64,000 nucleotides of DNA from Brevundimonas sp. UBA6550 (GCF_002434505.1 NZ_DJKE01000003.1:62001-126000); one strand, 5' to 3'. Shown: positions 45,655 through 53,858, counted from the first letter of the stretch. Notes: generated by a model not told the origin, from the sequence alone. Translations and numbers: made by a program.

Positions 45655-45705
45655 GTTTCGGCGTTCCAGCAGATCCGACGAAACTAGACCAGTCGGCGCT
45701 CAAGC

Positions 45706-45743
45706 AGCCCGAAGGGCGATAGCGCCTACGAAGACACTAATGC
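45706..45743. repeat. Leader repeat unit 2
   Basis: On the plus strand, begins AGCCCGAAGGGCGATAGCGC and ends TAATGC; an imperfect copy of the unit at 45621-45654, immediately after the DUF3576 stop codon. Confidence 0.6.
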
Positions 45744-45749
45744 TGGCGA

Positions 45750-46214
45750 TCAGCCGGCGTTGGACAGGTTCAACTGGCGCGCCTTGGTCAGGATGGCGTT
45801 TTCCAGATCGGCCTCGGTCTGGGCGGCGACCGGGGCGGCGGTCCATTGGCCGTCGGCGCCCTTCACTTCCTTGGTCACCGTGACGTTCAGCGCGTCGGCG
45901 CGCAGACGGGTGTCCAGGATGAAGACGGTCGCCTTGAAGCGCTCGTTCGGCGTCTGGGGGTTGATATACCAGTCGTAGTTGATGACGCCGCCCCACGGAT
46001 CGGCGGTCAGCAGCGGCATGAAGCTGAGGGTGTCGAGCGAGGCGCGCCACAGATAGGCGTTCACCCCGATGCCCTGCTGGGCGTTCGTCTTGGGCGCGGA
46101 CTTCTTGCCCCCGACGAAAGGCACGCTCGAGCAGGCCGAAAGCGACGCGCCCAGGGCCACGCCAGACACCAGCACGACCGCGACGTTGCGAACCAGGGCC
46201 TTGTTGAGGCTCAT
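45750..46214 (-). CDS. DUF3576 family lipoprotein
   Basis: A 154-residue predicted lipoprotein. The signal sequence ends with LGASLSACSS (lipobox). The conserved core GIGVNAYLWRASLDTLSFMP, then SADPWGGVINYDWY-like DPWGGVINYDWYINPQTPNE, is the DUF3576 signature found upstream of leuS in alphaproteobacteria. It probably faces the periplasm from a membrane anchor. Function unknown. The ATG at 46214 is preceded by GGAG about 9 bases upstream. Confidence 0.85.
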   Translation of the reverse strand: MSLNKALVRNVAVVLVSGVALGASLSACSSVPFVGGKKSAPKTNAQQGIGVNAYLWRASLDTLSFMPLLTADPWGGVINYDWYINPQTPNERFKATVFILDTRLRADALNVTVTKEVKGADGQWTAAPVAAQTEADLENAILTKARQLNLSNAG

Positions 46215-46312
46215 CAAGAGAAGTCTCCGTAAACTCAGGGACGTGGGAGCCCTCGCTCGCACGCGCGCACGACGCGATGAAACGCCGACTGCACGGCTCT
46301 ATAACACGGTGA

Positions 46313-46369
46313 AAAGGGGCGATGACAAGGCGAAGTCGCAGCGGACGATCACCGGCGCCCCGCCCCTTT
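46313..46369. repeat. Inverted repeat in the DUF3576/ntrZ intergenic gap
   Basis: AAAGGGGCG (46313-46321) and CGCCCCTTT (46361-46369) are perfect reverse complements with 39 bases between. The 366-base gap 46215-46580 contains only this, a candidate promoter nearer ntrZ and no open frame that looks coding. Confidence 0.55.
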
Positions 46370-46476
46370 GCGACAAAGCCGCGTCATTCGACCCGAACCG
46401 GCCCAAATCCCGTGACGCTTGAGCCACATGCGCCGACAACAATGACGGGGAACCTTGTTATCGAGCGGTCATTCCG

Positions 46477-46504
46477 TTGACCGGGCCGGCGCCCGGTGTC
46501 TAAT
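46477..46504 (+). promoter_or_regulatory. Candidate sigma-70-type promoter of ntrZ
   Basis: TTGACC (46477-46482) and TCTAAT (46499-46504) are separated by 16 bases and lie about 75 bases before the ntrZ ATG. Good hexamer quality for this GC-rich background. Confidence 0.5.
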
Positions 46505-46580
46505 CGCCGCGCTCACGACCATATAAGGTCGGTCCGGGGGTTGAAACGTCGCCATTCGGCGGGGTTCGAAGGGTTTGGTT

Positions 46581-46964
46581 ATGCGGTTCGGTGGTTTCCT
46601 GGCTGTGATGATGGCGACGACGGCGTTTGCCGCGTCGACGTCGGCGCTCGCCCAGAGCGCGTCCAGCACGGTCTCGCTGTCGGAAGCCCAGGCCGCCCAG
46701 CGCAATACGCCCGCGCCGCAGCGTCGCGGCCTTCGTCTGAACGACCGTGGCCGCTGGGGTCTGGACTTCAACCTGAACCAGCCCGTCGGCCGCGAGACCG
46801 ACTGGGGCGATGTCGAGGCGGGCGCCTACTATCGTCTGAACGACCGTCTGCGCGTCGGCGCCGCCGCCGCCGTGGCCACGCCCGAGGCCGATCCGGCCCG
46901 CGCGCCGGAAACCAACGGCCGCGCCCAGCCGCGCGTGCGTCTGGAAACCATCTTCAAGTTCTGA
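46581..46964 (+). CDS. ntrZ: NtrZ family periplasmic regulatory protein
   Basis: A 127-residue exported protein: signal peptide up to about AFAASTSALAQ, then a short linker and the core GRWGLDFNLNQPVGRETDWG leading to VEAGAYYRLNDRLRVGAAAA, ending RVRLETIFKF. In Caulobacter, NtrZ inhibits the kinase NtrY from the periplasm. The core matches my recollection of that family well. The beta-rich end resembles an outer-membrane-type strand terminus (final F). The ATG at 46581 is used. Convergent with the thiE-like gene, overlapping it by 11 bases. Confidence 0.72.
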   Translation: MRFGGFLAVMMATTAFAASTSALAQSASSTVSLSEAQAAQRNTPAPQRRGLRLNDRGRWGLDFNLNQPVGRETDWGDVEAGAYYRLNDRLRVGAAAAVATPEADPARAPETNGRAQPRVRLETIFKF

Positions 46965-47613
46965 GCTTCGGCGGCTCGCCGAAGGCCGCCTGAATCGCAT
47001 CGACGCCCGCCAGGCCGCAGGCGCCGATGATCCGGCTGGCGTTGACCGCGTCGATTCCCCCCAGCGCATAGACCGGCAGGGCGGCCCGCGCCGCTCGCAC
47101 GTTGAAATCCTCTGTGCCCAGAGGCGGTTTCGTCGCCGATGCTCCGCCGGCGGCAAAGAGCGGCGACAGGATCAGGGCGTCCAACCCCTCCGTCGTCGTC
47201 GCCCCGCCATGCCAGGCGGCGGTCAGCAGCCAGTCGGGCCGGGCCGCGCGCATCGCCGGCGCGCGGCTCGTCGCTCGTTCAGGCAGATGTAGACCGTCCG
47301 CCGACACGGTGTGGGCCAGATCGGCATCCAGCCCGATCAGAAGCCGGACCCCGACCTTGGCCGTCGCCTCGCGAAGCTTCCGTCCGGTCTCGACCGCATC
47401 CGGCGCCCCGAAGGCGCGATAGATTACGGCCGAACCGGCGGGCAGCCGGGCCGCCGTCTCCCACGGCCGGGGCGTGCGGTCGGGATCGGTGAAGAACAGC
47501 AGGGGCGGCAGGGCGGCGGCGTGTGGGCTGACAGCGACGGCGGCGCGGTTTAGAGCGGTCGCGACATCCCAGAGCGTTCGCGCATCGTCGCTGTAACCGG
47601 CCGGCAGGATCAT
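46954..47613 (-). CDS. Thiamine phosphate synthase-like TIM-barrel protein (ThiE/TenI)
   Basis: A 219-residue ThiE/TenI-family protein. Key pieces are LLIGLDADLAHTVSADGLHLPE (phosphate/pyrimidine region), TAAWHGGATTTEGLDALILSPLF and the C-terminal phosphate-binding ALGGIDAVNASRIIGACGLAG. The N-terminal half is divergent from standard ThiE, so it may be a TenI-like paralogue rather than the main enzyme. The start codon (47613) overlaps the start of the divergent yggS gene by two bases. Confidence 0.78.
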   Translation of the reverse strand: MILPAGYSDDARTLWDVATALNRAAVAVSPHAAALPPLLFFTDPDRTPRPWETAARLPAGSAVIYRAFGAPDAVETGRKLREATAKVGVRLLIGLDADLAHTVSADGLHLPERATSRAPAMRAARPDWLLTAAWHGGATTTEGLDALILSPLFAAGGASATKPPLGTEDFNVRAARAALPVYALGGIDAVNASRIIGACGLAGVDAIQAAFGEPPKLRT

Positions 47614-48310
47614 GACCCCTTCTTCCCCCGCTTCCGCCCCGCCGTCCATCGCCGAACGGGTCGCCGAGGTCCGCGCGCGGATCGACGCCGCCTGCCGGAC
47701 GGCCGGGCGCGATCCCGCCGGCGTCGTCCTGACCGCCGTATCCAAGACGCAGGCGCCCGAGGCCATCGACGCCATATTGGCGACCGGCCAGCGCGTATTC
47801 GGCGAGAACCGCGTTCAGGAGGCGCAAGGCCGCTGGACCGAGCGGATCGCCGATCTGCCGGGCCTGGAGCTGCGGCTGATCGGGCCGCTGCAGACCAACA
47901 AGGCCGAGGACGCGGTCGCCCTGTTCGACGTCATCGAAACCCTGGACCGCGAGAAACTGGCCCGCGCCCTGGCCGAGGCGGCGCACAAACGCGGCCGATC
48001 GCCGCGCATACTGGTCCAGGTCAACACCGGCGCCGAGCCCCAGAAGGCGGGCGTTCCGCCCCAGGCGGCTGACGCCCTGATCGCCTCGGCGCGGGATGTC
48101 TATGGGCTGACGGTCGAGGGCCTGATGTGCATTCCTCCGGCGGATCAGGACCCGCAGCCGCATTTCGCGATGCTGCGCGCCCTGGCCGAACGCAACGATC
48201 TGTCGGTTCTGTCGATGGGGATGAGCGGCGATTACGAGGCCGCCATTCGCTGCGGCGCAACCCATGTGCGGGTGGGCACGGCGCTGTTCGGGGAACGAAA
48301 TCGGCCCTAA
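47612..48310 (+). CDS. yggS: PLP homeostasis protein (YggS/PROSC family)
   Basis: A PLP-binding alanine-racemase-fold protein that keeps free pyridoxal phosphate in balance. 232 residues, with the PLP Lys at 45 in VVLTAVSKTQAPEAI, FGENRVQEAQGRW and LIGPLQTNKAEDAV. The C-terminal SMGMSGDYEAAIRCGATHVRVGTALFG is diagnostic. Divergent from the thiE-like gene with overlapping start codons. Confidence 0.95.
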   Translation: MTPSSPASAPPSIAERVAEVRARIDAACRTAGRDPAGVVLTAVSKTQAPEAIDAILATGQRVFGENRVQEAQGRWTERIADLPGLELRLIGPLQTNKAEDAVALFDVIETLDREKLARALAEAAHKRGRSPRILVQVNTGAEPQKAGVPPQAADALIASARDVYGLTVEGLMCIPPADQDPQPHFAMLRALAERNDLSVLSMGMSGDYEAAIRCGATHVRVGTALFGERNRP

Positions 48311-48392
48311 AGGGCCTCTAGCCCGTAACCCGATGTGAATATTCGCACCCCAAGCCTTGGCGCGGGGGCCAAGCCTCGCCATTGTCACTCCT

Positions 48393-49079
48393 ATGCCTAC
48401 GCCCAAGACCATCCTGATCATCGACGACGACGACGACCTGCGCGAGGCCTTGGCCGAGCAGTTGAATCTGCACGAGGAGTTTCGCACCCAGCAGGCCGCG
48501 ACCGCCACGGACGGGGTGCGGATGGGACGCGAGATCCGCGCCGACCTTATCCTTCTGGACGTCGACCTGCCCGACATGGACGGGCGCGAGGCCTGCCGCC
48601 TGCTGCGCAAGGACGGGGTGTCCACGCCCGTCATTATGCTGACGGCCCAATCGGCGGACGCGGACGCCATCCTGGGGCTGGACGCGGGGGCCAACGACTA
48701 TGTGACCAAGCCCTTCCGGTTCGCGGTGCTGCTGGCGCGCATCCGCGCCCATCTGCGCAGCCATGAACAGTCCGAGGACGCGGTCTTCACCATCGGCCCC
48801 TACGAGTTCCGGCCCGCCGCCAAGGTTCTGATGGACGCCAAGGGCAAGAAGGTGCGGTTGACCGAGAAGGAAACCAACATCCTGAAATACCTCTATCGCG
48901 CCGGGGCCAAGCCGGTGTCGCGCGAGGAGTTGCTGACCGAGGTCTGGGGCTATAACGCCGGGGTCACGACCCACACGCTGGAAACCCACATCTATCGCCT
49001 GCGCCAGAAGATCGAGCCGGAGCCGGGCCACGCCCGCCTGCTGCTGACCGATGCGGGCGGATACCGGCTGCAGCCCTGA
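48393..49079 (+). CDS. cenR: OmpR-family response regulator CenR
   Basis: A 228-residue two-component regulator. The receiver domain has the acidic pocket IIDDDDDLR and phospho-acceptor Asp about 56 in LILLDVDLPDMDG, then T and K in MLTAQ and YVTKPFRF. The winged-helix DNA-binding domain follows with RLTEKETNILKYLYRAG and HTLETHIYRLRQKIE. It is very close to Caulobacter CenR, an essential envelope regulator paired with CenK. The CenK gene is not next to it here. The ATG at 48393 gives the conserved start MPTPKTILIIDD. Confidence 0.82.
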   Translation: MPTPKTILIIDDDDDLREALAEQLNLHEEFRTQQAATATDGVRMGREIRADLILLDVDLPDMDGREACRLLRKDGVSTPVIMLTAQSADADAILGLDAGANDYVTKPFRFAVLLARIRAHLRSHEQSEDAVFTIGPYEFRPAAKVLMDAKGKKVRLTEKETNILKYLYRAGAKPVSREELLTEVWGYNAGVTTHTLETHIYRLRQKIEPEPGHARLLLTDAGGYRLQP

Positions 49080-49082
49080 AGC

Positions 49083-49681
49083 TCAGTCGGTCGCCTTCGG
49101 GCGGAGGGTGAACAGCGGCAGGAAGACGTGGACCAGCGGGCCGATGGTCACGGCGTAGAGCACTGTGCCCAGGCCGACCGAGCCGCCCAGCAGCCAGCCG
49201 ACCGCGATGACGCTCAGTTCGATGGCGGTCCGCACCCATTTCACCGGCCAGCCGGTGCGGGCCACGATGCCGGTCATCAGGCCGTCGCGGGGGCCGGGAC
49301 CTAGGCCAGCGCCGATATAGGCTCCGCTCGCCACCCCGTTCAGCACGATGCCGGCGATCAACAGGCCGGCGCGCAGCGACAGATCCAGGTCGGTCGGAAT
49401 CCAGTCCAGTCCGACATTGGCGACGGTTCCGATGACCAGCACATTGGCGAGCGTGCCGACGCCGGGTTTCTGGCGCAGCGGAATCCACAGCAGCAAAACG
49501 GCCAGACCGATCAGATTGACCACCAGGCCGAAGCTGATCCCGCCGGCTGCGCGAACCGCTCGAACACGCCCTGGTTCAACACGTCCCAGGGGTCCAGCCC
49601 CAGGTCGGCGCGCACGATCAGGGCGATGGACAGCCCGTAGAGAACGAGGCCGGAAAAGAGTTGGATAAGGCGGCGTGTCAT
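49083..49681 (-). pseudogene. yczE: YczE/YitT-type membrane protein, frameshifted
   Basis: Two overlapping frames together make one protein. The N-terminal part (from ATG 49681 or 49693) reads MTRRLIQLFSGLVLYGLSIA to LGLDPWDVLNQGVFERFA and hits a stop at 49511. The C-terminal part, in another frame, reads GISFGLVVNLIGLAVLLLW to the stop at 49083. The change of frame lies between about 49535 and 49575. The 599-base span is one short of a multiple of three, so one missing base (mutation or read error) explains it; repaired length is about 199 residues, normal for the family. About five membrane helices. Divergent from a MocR regulator, its usual partner. Confidence 0.8.
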
Positions 49682-49699
49682 GACCAGATCCATGTCCTA

Positions 49700-49726
49700 A
49701 ACTGGCTTTTGAAAAAAGGTCCAGTT
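49700..49726. promoter_or_regulatory. Candidate MocR operator between yczE and its regulator
   Basis: AACTGG (49700-49705) and CCAGTT (49721-49726) are perfect inverted arms with 15 bases between, in the short yczE-mocR gap. The region is A/T-rich relative to the surroundings. MocR regulators of this type bind repeated sites in this gap; the specific site is inference. Confidence 0.45.
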
Positions 49727-49742
49727 GTGGCATTCTGGCGTG

Positions 49743-51197
49743 ATGTTCCCTCGCGCCATCGGCACCGTCTCTCTGACCCGCCACCTCGGCGAATGGCGTA
49801 TGCCGGGCGGCGGCGCAGCCTATCGTCAGCTGGCCGGCGCGGTTCGTCTGCTGATTCTGGACGGTCGATTGCCGCTGGCGGCGCGTTTGCCGGGGGAACG
49901 CGAACTGGCCCAGGCGCTGGGGCTGAGCCGGACCACCGTTTCGGCCGCCTATGGCCGGTTGAGAGATGACGGCCTTCTGACGGGCGGCCAGGGCGAGGCG
50001 GCGCGCACCAGCCTGCCCAGCGGAGCGAGGCCGGGCCGAGCGCCGATTGAGCAGAGCGGCGCCGAGGCGGGCCTGATCGACCTGACCTCGGCGGTGCTGC
50101 CGGCCGACCCCAATGTCCATGCCGCCTATGTGCGCGCGCTGGAGCGATTGCCGGCGAACCTGCCCGGCCACGGCTATGAGACCACGGGGTTGGAGGTCTT
50201 GCGCGAGGCGGTGGCGGCCGGCTATCGGCGGCGCGGCCTTGCGACCTCGCCGGGCCAGATTCTGATCACCCACGGCGCCCACAACGGCCTGGTGCATATG
50301 CTTCGGCTGACGACGAGGCCAGGTGCGTCGGTGGTGTTCGATCATCCCACCTATCCGCAGGCCATCGACGCCATCCTGGCGGCCGGGGCGCGGCCCGTTC
50401 CGGTGGCGCTGCCGGATGGGGAAGGGGAGACGGGCTGGGACGTGGAGGGCCTGGTCGAGGCCTGTCGCGGCAGCCAGGCGGCGATGGCCTATCTGGTGCT
50501 GGACCACAATAATCCCACCGGGCGGATGATGCGGGCGGCGGATCGCGCGCGTCTGTTGGCGGGACTGAGGGGGACGGAGACCCTTCTGGTGCTGGACGAA
50601 ACCCTGGTCGAGCTGACGCTGAGCGGCCCGCCCGCACTCACCGCCTCCGCCGTCGATGCGCCCCGGGTGGTGCGGCTGGGCTCCCTGTCCAAGAGCGTGT
50701 GGGGCGGCCTGCGCATCGGCTGGATCCGGGCCGATCGCGCCGTGATCCAGCGCCTCGCCCAAAGCCGCGCGAGCATAGACCTGGGAACGCCGATCCTGGA
50801 ACAGCTGGCGGCGGTGGAGCTGTTGAACGACGCGGGGGCGGCCCTGGCGGTGCGCCGGCCGCTGTTGCGCGCGCGACGGGATCACCTGCACGCACGGCTG
50901 GCGGAACATCTGCCGGAATGGGTCTGTCCGACGCCCGCCGGGGGATTGTCGTTCTGGGCGCGTTTGCCCGCGCCGATCAGTTCCGCCGTCACGATCCAGG
51001 CCGAGGCGGAGGGTCTGCGTCTCGCCGCCGGGCCGCGTTTCGGCGTCGACGGGGCTTTCGAACGCCGCCTGCGCCTGCCCTACACCCTGCCCGAGGCTGA
51101 ACTGGACGAGGCGGTGGCCCGCCTGGCGCGGGCGGCGAGGGCGGTGGACAGGGGCGGCGGCTTCGCGAGGCGGACCAGGCCGGTCGCCGTCTTCTAA
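49743..51197 (+). CDS. MocR/PdxR-type transcriptional regulator with aminotransferase-like domain
   Basis: A 484-residue GntR-MocR fusion. The N-terminal wHTH has AYRQLAGAVRLLILDGRLPLAARLPGERELAQALG and LSRTTVSAAYGRLRDDGLL. The C-terminal domain is a fold-type I aminotransferase with the PLP Lys about 317 in LGSLSKSVWGGLRIGW. Such proteins act as PLP- or amino-acid-responsive regulators rather than enzymes. The divergent yczE-like gene is the classic target of the YczR subgroup. ATG 49743 is the likely start; the longer frame at 49725 lacks conserved sequence. Confidence 0.88.
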   Translation: MFPRAIGTVSLTRHLGEWRMPGGGAAYRQLAGAVRLLILDGRLPLAARLPGERELAQALGLSRTTVSAAYGRLRDDGLLTGGQGEAARTSLPSGARPGRAPIEQSGAEAGLIDLTSAVLPADPNVHAAYVRALERLPANLPGHGYETTGLEVLREAVAAGYRRRGLATSPGQILITHGAHNGLVHMLRLTTRPGASVVFDHPTYPQAIDAILAAGARPVPVALPDGEGETGWDVEGLVEACRGSQAAMAYLVLDHNNPTGRMMRAADRARLLAGLRGTETLLVLDETLVELTLSGPPALTASAVDAPRVVRLGSLSKSVWGGLRIGWIRADRAVIQRLAQSRASIDLGTPILEQLAAVELLNDAGAALAVRRPLLRARRDHLHARLAEHLPEWVCPTPAGGLSFWARLPAPISSAVTIQAEAEGLRLAAGPRFGVDGAFERRLRLPYTLPEAELDEAVARLARAARAVDRGGGFARRTRPVAVF

Positions 51198-51200
51198 GGA

Positions 51201-51998
51201 TCAGATGTCCAGATCGACGGTCACGGGGGCGTGGTCGCTGGGGCGTTCCCATTCGCGCACGTCGTCGTGGATGCGGGCGGTGTCCTTGACCACCGCCGGC
51301 GTCAGGCCGGGCGAGGTCCAGATGTGGTCCAGACGCAGGCCCCGGTTGGACTTGCGGAAGTCGGCGGCGCGGTAGCTCCACCAACTGGCCAGCTTCTGCG
51401 GCTCGGGGAATCGGTCGCGCAGCACGTCGGCGAATCCGCCCGTGGCCTGAAGCCGGTTCAGCGTCTCGACCTCGATGGGGGTGTGGCTGACGATCTTGGA
51501 CATGTAGCGGTGGTTCCACACGTCGCCTTCGCCCGGCGCGATGTTGAAGTCGCCGGCCATGACCAGAGGGCGGGCCTTGTCCTGGCGCGCCACGATCTCG
51601 GTCAGCTGTTCGTAGAAGTCCATCTTGTGATCGAACTTGGGATTCAGCGCCCGGTCGGGAACGTCGCCGCCCGCCGGGATATAGAAGTTCTGCACGTCGA
51701 TCCCGACGACGCTGGCAGAGACGCAGCGCGCGTGGCCCAGCTTGCAGACCTGGAAGGTGTCGCTGTCCTCAAGCGGCAGGCGGCTGGCGATGGCCACGCC
51801 GTGCCAGCCCTTCTGGCCCGCCACGCGCAGGTGGGGCAGGCCCATCTCCTCGAAGGCGGCGCGGGGAAACTGGTCCGTGGTGCATTTGATCTCCTGCAGC
51901 ATCAGGACATCGGGCGCGCGTTCGGCGACGAACCGGGCGACCTGGTCGATGCGCAGGCGGACGGAGTTGATGTTCCAGGTGGCGAGGCGAAGGGTCAT
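51201..51998 (-). CDS. xthA: Exodeoxyribonuclease III
   Basis: An AP endonuclease/3'-5' exonuclease of base excision repair. 265 residues with RLATWNINSVRLRIDQ, LMLQEIKCTTDQFP (metal-binding Glu), MAGDFNIAPGE and the C-terminal LRLDHIWTSPGL and SDHAPVTVDLDI. Convergent with the MocR gene, three bases apart. Its promoter region lies beyond the terminator at 52025-52054. Confidence 0.96.
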   Translation of the reverse strand: MTLRLATWNINSVRLRIDQVARFVAERAPDVLMLQEIKCTTDQFPRAAFEEMGLPHLRVAGQKGWHGVAIASRLPLEDSDTFQVCKLGHARCVSASVVGIDVQNFYIPAGGDVPDRALNPKFDHKMDFYEQLTEIVARQDKARPLVMAGDFNIAPGEGDVWNHRYMSKIVSHTPIEVETLNRLQATGGFADVLRDRFPEPQKLASWWSYRAADFRKSNRGLRLDHIWTSPGLTPAVVKDTARIHDDVREWERPSDHAPVTVDLDI

Positions 51999-52024
51999 GC
52001 CCTCGTCTAGCAGGCGCGGAGCGT

Positions 52025-52054
52025 AAAAAAAGCCCGGCCGCGACGGGCCGGGCT
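52025..52054 (-). terminator. Intrinsic terminator of the leftward gene at 52217-52732
   Basis: A nine-pair perfect stem AGCCCGGCC/GGCCGGGCT (52031-52039 and 52046-52054), followed on the minus strand by a run of T (AAAAAA at 52025-52030 on plus). It faces the minus strand and lies between the upstream small exported gene and xthA. Confidence 0.85.
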
Positions 52055-52216
52055 ATGGGAGGTTCGTCTCTCTCGCCGCCGGGGAGGGGGATATCTTCCG
52101 TGGCGGTAGAACGGCCGCCGCCGTTCATGTGCTCAAAGTGTCACTGTCGAATATAAAAGTCAAACTGTCATAATGTCCGCTTGCGCGTGTTCATTATGAA
52201 ACAGTCCGGCGGCGGA

Positions 52217-52732
52217 TCAGTTTGGGAGCGCAGACGCCGTGGGCGCCGTGGCCCATTCGCCGCGCCATTCGTAACTCAGGGTGACGCAGTGGCGATAGGC
52301 GCCGTCCGACCAGCGGCCGACCGCCTGCATCGTCAGGGGGCGGGGCGCGCGAACCCGGCTCATGATCAGCCAGACCTCCTCGGCGCCGGGGCACAGGGCG
52401 CGCGACAGGCCGCGACCGTCGCCGTCCTGATCCACGGCGTAGATGTCGTTCTCCGACGCGCCCTGGGGCAGGGCGCGCCGCGCCGCGTCGGGGCCGCCCC
52501 GCGAGAAACCGGCCGTGCCGCGCGCGGTGGTGGAGAACAGACGCTCCACCTGAACTGCCCCGAACAGACCGCGCCGCACCTCAAGCGTGACGCCCTTGGT
52601 CAGGGCCTGGGTGATGCGATCCGAGGCGTTGTAGGACAGAAAGCGGGTGTCCGCCTGGGCCGGCGACGTCGCCAGCGCGAGGGCGGCGAGACCGACCGGA
52701 AGGCCGAGCAATCGGGGGTTCAGGCGACGCAT
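52217..52732 (-). CDS. Exported hypothetical protein
   Basis: 171 residues with a signal peptide (GLAALALATSPAQA, cleavage likely after it). The mature part begins DTRFLSYNASDRITQALTKG and contains TLEVRRGLFGAVQVERLFST and a C-terminal YRHCVTLSYEWRG. Two Cys residues may form a disulfide. I do not recognise a family. It has its own terminator downstream and lies beside the Gfo/Idh/MocA gene, probably as a separate transcription unit. Confidence 0.7.
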   Translation of the reverse strand: MRRLNPRLLGLPVGLAALALATSPAQADTRFLSYNASDRITQALTKGVTLEVRRGLFGAVQVERLFSTTARGTAGFSRGGPDAARRALPQGASENDIYAVDQDGDGRGLSRALCPGAEEVWLIMSRVRAPRPLTMQAVGRWSDGAYRHCVTLSYEWRGEWATAPTASALPN

Positions 52733-52769
52733 GTTCCCTCTTCCTCAGATTTTGCGGCGATAAAGGGGC

Positions 52770-53705
52770 TCAGGCTTCGCCCAGGCAGCGCAGGGCGACC
52801 TCCAGGTTTCTCAGGCCGTCCTCGCCGGTCACCGCCGCCGTCTCGCCGGTTGTGATGGCGCGGGCGAAGGCTTCCAGCTCTTTCTTCAGAGGTTCGGCGG
52901 GCCAGGAGTTCAGCATCCGCGTGGAATAGGAGCCGTCGGGCTGCTGGCCGAAATATTCCGTGACCTGACGGGTGATCAGGTCGGCGACGATGAACTTGGT
53001 CTTGGTGGCGACCTGAAGCGTACGGGTCTTGTAAGGCGTGACCCAGTTGGTGGTGATGTGGGCGATAACCCCGTTGTCCAGGCGGAACTGCAGCAGGGCC
53101 GTGTCCTCGCGGTCGGCGCGGGTGCGGGCCAGTTGCGGCTGGACCTCGGTGATCTCGGCGCCCGTCAGGTGGCGAATGATGTCGATGTCGTGGACCGCCA
53201 GGTCGATCACCACCCCGACCTCGCCCATGCGCGGCGGGAAGGGGCCGACGCGGGTGATCTGGATGGAGATGATCTCGTCGTCGGCAAGGGCGCGTTTGAC
53301 CGCCTCCACCGCCGGATTGAACCGCTCGACCTGACCGACCATCAGGACGCGGTCGTTGGCCTTGGCCGCGTCGATCATGCGCTGGGCGTCCGCGACGGTG
53401 GCGGCGATCGGCTTTTCCACCAGGACGTGGACGCCTTTTTCCAGCAGGGCCACCCCGACCTCGGCATGGAAACGGTTGGGCGTGGCGACGACGGCGGCGT
53501 CCAGACCGGCCTCGACAAAGGCCTGGGCCGTCGTGACCGGCGATGCGCCATAGGCGGCCGCGACGCCTTCCGCCGTCACGGCGTCCGGGTCGAAGATGGT
53601 CGTCAGCTCGAACTCGCGCATTTCTGCGGCGACGCGCGCATGGTTGCGGCCCATGACGCCGGCGCCGGCGACGCCGATCTTGAGGGGGGCGGTGGAGGTG
53701 TTCAT
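52770..53705 (-). CDS. Gfo/Idh/MocA sugar dehydrogenase, WbpB-like
   Basis: A 311-residue NAD(P)-dependent sugar oxidoreductase. Rossmann motif GVAGAGVMGRNHARVAAEM at the N-terminus and the EKPIA catalytic Lys region (VHVLVEKPIAATVADAQRMI), then the GVVIDLAVHDIDIIRHLTG segment typical of WbpB-like UDP-N-acetylglucosaminuronate 3-dehydrogenases. The next upstream gene encodes a WbpE-like aminotransferase, so the two probably make a 3-amino sugar nucleotide for surface polysaccharide. The exact substrate is inference. ATG 53705 is preferred over a longer frame. Confidence 0.82.
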   Translation of the reverse strand: MNTSTAPLKIGVAGAGVMGRNHARVAAEMREFELTTIFDPDAVTAEGVAAAYGASPVTTAQAFVEAGLDAAVVATPNRFHAEVGVALLEKGVHVLVEKPIAATVADAQRMIDAAKANDRVLMVGQVERFNPAVEAVKRALADDEIISIQITRVGPFPPRMGEVGVVIDLAVHDIDIIRHLTGAEITEVQPQLARTRADREDTALLQFRLDNGVIAHITTNWVTPYKTRTLQVATKTKFIVADLITRQVTEYFGQQPDGSYSTRMLNSWPAEPLKKELEAFARAITTGETAAVTGEDGLRNLEVALRCLGEA

Positions 53706-53732
53706 GGAGGCGACCCTTGTTTTCCCTCGGTC

Positions 53733-53835
53733 CGTCATCCTCGCCTAGTGGCCAGGATCCATACGCTCGGCGTGTGCGGTGCGACGGGTCGAAGGTCTGA
53801 GTTTATGAATCCTAGGCACAAGACCTAGGATGACG
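53733..53835. repeat. Intergenic inverted-repeat element (family B)
   Basis: Starts CGTCATCCT and ends AGGATGACG, exact reverse complements, with inner GGATCCATA and TATGAATCC-type arms. It differs in its inner sequence from family A but shares the outer GTCAT/ATGAC frame. Lies between the dehydrogenase and aminotransferase genes, which are on the same strand. Confidence 0.7.
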
Positions 53836-53858
53836 AAGGGAAAAGAAGCGGCGAGCCG

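Noticed and set aside
45593..45703. T-box or leucine leader-peptide attenuator for leuS
   Set aside because: No T-box consensus (AGGGTGGNACCGCG-like) and no run of leucine codons in any short frame; only the competing pairings are supported.
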